Assembly: GCA_052387815.1 (NCBI GenBank)
Contig: JBQTIU010000068.1
Coordinates: 1-7,803 of the forward strand
Length of the DNA stretch: 7,803 nucleotides
Direction: 5' to 3'
Origin: JBQTIU01 sp052387815
Lineage (GTDB): Bacteria; Pseudomonadota; Alphaproteobacteria; CACIAM-22H2
Shown here: positions 4,838 to 7,803 of the stretch, one piece after another
Position numbering within the stretch: position 1 is the stretch's first letter
Layout of the letters: each line of letters starts with the position of its first letter
Notes under the pieces: generated by a model
Told to the model about the DNA's origin: nothing
The model's input: the letters and a program-made list of their open reading frames with translations, nothing else
Database searches by the model: none
Translations under genes and position numbers: made by a program

Positions 4838-6948
4838 GAGGCGGTCGGCGCACCCTCGCCAAGCTCCGTCCAGCGCTCGCGGCCGCCGCGGTTGTCGAGA
4901 TGGTTGACCAGCGCCGCCACCGCCCGGCGGTCGAAGGCGGTGCCGGCCTCGCGCCACAGAGCCTCGATCGCTCTCTCGAGCGCCACGCCCGGCCGGTGGG
5001 CGCGCGGGCTCATCAGCGCCACGAAGGCATTGGCCACCGCCACCGCCCGGGCCATGGGCAGGATGGCCTCGGCCTTGAGGCCCTTGGCGCCGCTGCCGTC
5101 CCAGCGCTCCTGGGCCTGGCGCAGCGTGGCGACTACCGGGCCGTCGAACTCGATCCCTTCGAGGAGATCGGCGCCGGCCTGGAGGCTCGAGCGGATCTGG
5201 CGCTTCTCGTCCTCGGAGAGGCCCCCGCTGCGGGTCAGCAGCTCGGGCGCGACCAGGAGCTTGCCCAGATTCAACAGGTTCCCAGCGGTCTCCGCGGTTT
5301 CGATCTCGACCCGCTCGAGGCCCATTTCCTCGGCGATCCAGCGCGCGACGGAGGCGACGCGCTGCGAATGGTGGGCGGCGAACGGATCGCGGCGATCGAC
5401 CATGGCGACGAGCGTGCGCACGAGGTGGCGCAAGGTGCGCTCGCGCCGCTCGCGCTCGCCGACCTCCGCCGTGATGTCCGCTTCGACCACGAGGACGGCC
5501 GCGGGCTCGGCCGGCAAGACCGGCAGCGGGATGTGCTCGGCGCGCAGCACGCTAAGGCCGTCACCCTCACCCTCGCGGCTGATCGACGGCTGGATCTTCT
5601 GCTTCTCGATGGCCTCGCGGTTGAGCTTCTCATAACCCATGGCCGCGGCGGGCCCAAAGACGCTCGCCAGCGTCTTGCCGACCAACTCTTCGGGGGCGAC
5701 GCCGGTCCGCTCGCCGAGCACGCGGTTGGCGAACCGCACGCGGCCCTCGGCGTCGGCGATGAACATGGACGCCGGCTGGCTGTCGGTGACCAGCTTGAGG
5801 AGCCGGCCCTGGCTCGCGAAGCGGTGCGCGAGGGCCTCGAACCGGCTTGCCGCCTCGCCGGCGCGGCGCGAGGCGCCGTGCCGCCACACCGCCACCACGA
5901 GGGCGGTGGCGCCGCCGACCGCGAGCAGCAGGATGATGAGCAGGCGGTCGAGCCGCGTCTCGCTGTCGGCGAGCGCTTCGGCCGCGTCGACCTTGTGGAC
6001 GAGCGTCCATGGCACCAGGCCGACCGCCCGGCCGGTCGCCAGCACCTCGACGTCGCGGTGGTCGCGCCGACGCGCAAAGTCGCCGGGGCTGGCGAGCGCG
6101 AAGGCTTCGGCGAGCCCCGGGGTGTTGGCGGCCAGGCGCTTGCCAAGCGCCCCGGTGCCGTCGTTGAGCGGCGATAGGTATTCGACTACCGCGCCGGCGT
6201 GGCGGACGAGCACGGTTTCGGCGGTCTTTTCGGGAACCGGCGGGCGGTTCAACAATGGGAACAGCTCGGCGGCGACGTCCTTGACCCCGATCATCCAGCC
6301 GATCTGCCGGCTGCCGGGATCGGCCTGCACGGGGACGACCGGCGCCAGGAAGGCCATGCTCGGCCTGGCGCCGGGCCCGAGGTAGAGGTCCTCGATCGCC
6401 CGTTCGCCGGCCGGCGCCCCGAGGACGAAGGTCTTGAGCCGGCCCTCGACCGCCGGCATGTTCGGCGTCGCCACCAGGACGCGCGCTTCGGCGTCGAGGA
6501 GCGCGAGGCCGGCGATGCCCTGGCGCTGGATGTTGGCCCCGACGCTGGGGCCGATGGGCGGGGCGGCAAAGCCGGCGCGCTCGGCGCTGACGATCAGGAG
6601 GTTTCGGAGATAGCCCGCCTGGGCCGCCGCCTCCGTCACCTTGGCGGGATCGCCGCCGGCCGCCGCCCATTCGGTCATGTAGATCTGCAGCGAGGTGTTT
6701 TCGGCGAGCCCCGCCACCGCCGCTACCTGGCGCTCGATCCAGTCCCTGACCGCCGCTGTGCGGCCGTCGGCGACCAGGCCCAGCCGAACCTGCCAGGCGC
6801 GCAAATCCCGCTGCCGCTCGCCCTCGACGAACCGGAAGACCAGCGCCGCGGCGAGGACCGCCAGGAGCGCCAGCGCGAGCCCGCCGGCCGTCACCTTGGC
6901 GGTGAGCCGGCGGTCCCGGGTCGCGGTCGGGGCAAGGGCTTCGAGCAT
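4834..6948 (-). CDS. Membrane sensor: periplasmic domain, PAS, degenerate HD-GYP-like output
   Basis: The 704-residue protein has a transmembrane helix at about 18-40 and another at about 336-355, enclosing a ~295-residue periplasmic region of a size and pattern that fits a double-CACHE ligand sensor. A PAS domain follows at about 383-495 (LVTDSQPASMFIADAEGRVR, then TGVAPEELVGKTL). The C-terminal 508-690 region aligns by eye with HD-GYP domains: HHSQRVASVARWIAEEMGL (526-544), LTRSGGLSEDEKRQIR (571-586) and ERWDGSG (614-620). Active HD-GYP phosphodiesterases cleave cyclic di-GMP. Here the central LLHDIGK is LLNLGK (558-563), the following His is replaced near SSLQAG, the HHE before RWDGSG is QAQE, GYP is GAK, and the later VAD is VAN (638-640). 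Catalysis is therefore unlikely; binding or scaffolding is possible. The ATG at 6948 has no clear ribosome binding site. The frame is open far upstream, but that part is IS DNA. An IS end lies about 50 bp upstream. Confidence 0.85.
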   Translation of the reverse strand: MLEALAPTATRDRRLTAKVTAGGLALALLAVLAAALVFRFVEGERQRDLRAWQVRLGLVADGRTAAVRDWIERQVAAVAGLAENTSLQIYMTEWAAAGGDPAKVTEAAAQAGYLRNLLIVSAERAGFAAPPIGPSVGANIQRQGIAGLALLDAEARVLVATPNMPAVEGRLKTFVLGAPAGERAIEDLYLGPGARPSMAFLAPVVPVQADPGSRQIGWMIGVKDVAAELFPLLNRPPVPEKTAETVLVRHAGAVVEYLSPLNDGTGALGKRLAANTPGLAEAFALASPGDFARRRDHRDVEVLATGRAVGLVPWTLVHKVDAAEALADSETRLDRLLIILLLAVGGATALVVAVWRHGASRRAGEAASRFEALAHRFASQGRLLKLVTDSQPASMFIADAEGRVRFANRVLGERTGVAPEELVGKTLASVFGPAAAMGYEKLNREAIEKQKIQPSISREGEGDGLSVLRAEHIPLPVLPAEPAAVLVVEADITAEVGERERRERTLRHLVRTLVAMVDRRDPFAAHHSQRVASVARWIAEEMGLERVEIETAETAGNLLNLGKLLVAPELLTRSGGLSEDEKRQIRSSLQAGADLLEGIEFDGPVVATLRQAQERWDGSGAKGLKAEAILPMARAVAVANAFVALMSPRAHRPGVALERAIEALWREAGTAFDRRAVAALVNHLDNRGGRERWTELGEGAPTAS

Positions 6949-7007
6949 GACGGTCGGAGCGGCAGCCGGGTGGGGCTTTGCAACGGAAACGGCCCCAGGG
7001 TCCAGAC

Positions 7008-7550
7008 TCAATTGATCCAGTAGCATAGGGCGGCAGCGAGACAAAGAGCGGCGAGGAAATTTTGCGCGAGCTTGTCGTAACGGGCCTTCGCCCGCCGAAG
7101 GGCTTCGGCCCGCAGGCGGGTGGCGATGCGCCGGTAGTCCTTGAGGCGGCAGAACATGCGCTCGATGACGTTGCGGTCCTTGTAGGTCTCGGCATCGAAG
7201 GGCAGAGCGAGTTTGCGGCAGCTTCTGCTCGGAATGACGGCGGCCGTGCCGCGGCGTTCGAGCAAAACGCGCAGGTTGTTGGCATCGTAGCCCTTGTCGC
7301 CGATGCTCTCGCGGCCGGCGGGCATGGCGGTAACGAGCCAAGGCGCGACCGTGATGTCGGCGACGTTGCCGGGCGTGAGCACGAAGACATAGGGGCGTCC
7401 CGCGCGGTCGGTCAGAGCATGGATCTTGGTCGTCTGCCCGCCGCGCGAAGAACCGATCGCCTGGGCGTTGGCCGCCCTTTTCCGCCATGAGCCGAGCGAT
7501 GCGCCTTGATATAGCTCGAATCGATGGCCACCCCGGCCGGCCCGGCGCCG
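7008..7550 (-). pseudogene. IS5/IS427-like DDE transposase, N-terminally truncated, two frames
   Basis: All three catalytic acids survive, but in two frames. The upstream frame (about 7550 to 7478) reads GVAIDSSYIKAHRSAHGGKG and carries the first Asp (codon 7520-7522). The downstream frame (about 7481 to 7008) reads GSSRGGQTTKIHALTDRAGR, then IGDKGYDANN with the second Asp, then YKDRNVIERMFCRLK, the Y-x2-R-x3-E-x6-K signature with the catalytic Glu, and ends YWIN. A -1 slip at A-AAA within GGAAAAGGG (7475-7483) would join them, as expected for IS427-group elements. The N-terminal ~100 residues, including the DNA-binding part, are missing. A 36-bp in-frame insertion separates RRIATR from YDKLAQNFL near the C-terminus. 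An open frame continues upstream to 7766, but that part is antisense to the TPR fragment and is not transposase. Confidence 0.85.
7083..7118 (-). repeat. 36-bp palindromic in-frame insertion in the transposase gene
   Basis: Relatives of this transposase, as I recall them, read RRIATRYDKLA without a break. Here 12 residues (LRAEALRRAKAR) separate ATR and YDK. The extra DNA is exactly 36 bp and keeps the frame. It forms a hairpin: a core stem GCCGAA/TTCGGC (7094-7099 with 7104-7109) with a 4-base loop, extended after an internal loop by outer pairs GCCT/AGGC. An Arg codon is present on both sides, as if the target site were duplicated. This resembles coding-region palindromic repeats such as those known from Rickettsia. 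It could not be a simple local duplication, because the flanks do not contain it. Confidence 0.6.
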
Positions 7551-7673
7551 GTCGCGGCCTACCGCGAGGCGCTCGAAGTCTTTCGCGCCGCCGGCGCCAC
7601 GCACTACGTGGGCGTCGCCGAGGAAAACCTTGGCCGCGCGCAGGCGGAGATCGAGGCGCGAAAACAGCGTTAG
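7551..7673 (+). pseudogene. 3' fragment of a TPR-repeat protein gene
   Basis: Forty codons end at TAG (7671-7673) and have no start codon of their own. The reading, VAAYREALEVFRAAGATHYV then VAEENLGRAQAEIEAR, is the typical last TPR helix pair and C-terminal tail of the long tetratricopeptide proteins common in Rhodospirillales and related bacteria (from memory). Upstream the frame enters IS5-like transposase DNA of the opposite strand at about 7550, so the rest of the gene is gone. The join probably formed by a deletion that took both the IS 5' end and most of the TPR gene, because neither side is complete. Confidence 0.75.
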
Positions 7674-7721
7674 CGCGATCGTTCGTGGGGCGGGCCGCGA
7701 CCGCATGTTCGATTTTTGTTC

Positions 7722-7764
7722 TTGACAAGACGCCTCGCCGCGTTTACCCATCGAAAATAGTAGC
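7722..7764 (+). promoter_or_regulatory. Possible sigma-70-like promoter at the right edge
   Basis: A perfect TTGACA (7722-7727) lies in an AT-rich patch following the TPR fragment. The -10 position at 17-18 bp spacing (about 7744-7751) has only the weak match TACCCA. A more AT-rich stretch, GAAAATAG (7753-7760), is too far for a standard spacer. An ATG at 7765 opens a GC-rich frame to the window edge, without a ribosome binding site, so a gene starting there cannot be supported. The rest of 7674-7803 shows nothing else I can name. Confidence 0.3.
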
Positions 7765-7803
7765 ATGGGCGGTTCAGGCCCGCCGGGCGCGCAGCGGCGC
7801 GCG

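Larger units (their letters stand above)
6997..7550 (-). mobile_element. Truncated IS5-family (IS427-like) insertion sequence
   Basis: The element is recognised from its transposase. The end on the low-coordinate side is probably the GGGTCCAGACTCAATTGA region at about 6998-7015, which resembles the terminal repeat of IS427-like elements as I recall them. The other end is missing: at about 7547-7553 the transposase gene gives way to the tail of a TPR gene on the opposite strand. Roughly 550 bp remain of an element that should be near 800-900 bp, so it has lost its 5' part and one terminal repeat and cannot move by itself. The borders are estimates. Confidence 0.75.

Noticed and set aside
4156..6177. 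Long plus-strand open frame of 673 codons
   Set aside because: It is Arg/Ala/Gly-rich shadow translation over the methyltransferase and the opposite strand of the sensor gene; no domain is visible.
7094..7109. Rho-independent terminator inside the transposase
   Set aside because: The stem has no following U-tract and lies inside a conserved coding frame; a palindromic insertion explains it better.
4834..7728. A single 964-codon open frame spanning the sensor gene, the IS and the TPR junction
   Set aside because: Upstream of 6948 the frame is a non-coding frame of the transposase and antisense of the TPR fragment, with low-complexity Arg/Pro-rich translation. It is open only because of high GC.
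7482..7766. N-terminal extension of the transposase frame up to the ATG at 7766
   Set aside because: It is antisense to the recognisable TPR tail and lacks any transposase features; the real upstream transposase sequence is in a different frame.

Overview
The window is GC-rich (about 70% by eye) with dense, often overlapping genes. Together with an IS5/IS427-type transposase and the flavour of the proteins, this suggests an alphaproteobacterium, possibly a Rhodospirillales-like lineage. That placement is inference: no rRNA or tRNA is present to anchor it.

Layout. (1) 2-1033 (+): a family-4 glycosyltransferase cut by the left edge. (2) 1229-2198 (+): a lower-GC island holding a minimal nucleotidyltransferase (MNT), a HEPN partner gene broken by one extra base, and the first ~40 codons of a DUF499-type AAA+ ATPase gene. 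The ATPase is cut off and runs into a tandem 22-bp repeat and a 59-bp double-hairpin element (2110-2213). This looks like the scar of a toxin-antitoxin or defence cassette. (3) 2263-4027 (-): a likely two-gene operon, a metallophosphoesterase followed by a UDP-glucuronate decarboxylase (UDP-xylose synthase). (4) 4097-4837 (+): a SAM-dependent methyltransferase diverging from the phosphatase across a short AT-rich promoter. (5) 4834-6948 (-): a membrane sensor with a periplasmic domain, a PAS domain and an HD-GYP-like output domain that has lost most of its metal ligands. (6) about 6997-7550 (-): a 5'-truncated IS5/IS427-like element whose transposase is spread over two frames joined by an A-AAA slip site and carries a 36-bp palindromic in-frame insertion. 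(7) 7551-7673 (+): the last 40 codons of a TPR-protein gene joined directly to the broken IS end. (8) 7674-7803: no supported gene, one possible promoter.

How it fits together. The glycosyltransferase, UDP-xylose synthase and possibly the methyltransferase fit a surface-polysaccharide locus: nucleotide-sugar supply, sugar transfer and modification. The MNT/HEPN/DUF499 island and the IS/TPR wreckage are accessory DNA in different stages of decay around it. I found no complete, clearly new system. The best leads are the MNT-HEPN-DUF499 arrangement with its repeat junction, the palindromic insertion inside the transposase, and the apparently non-catalytic HD-GYP sensor.
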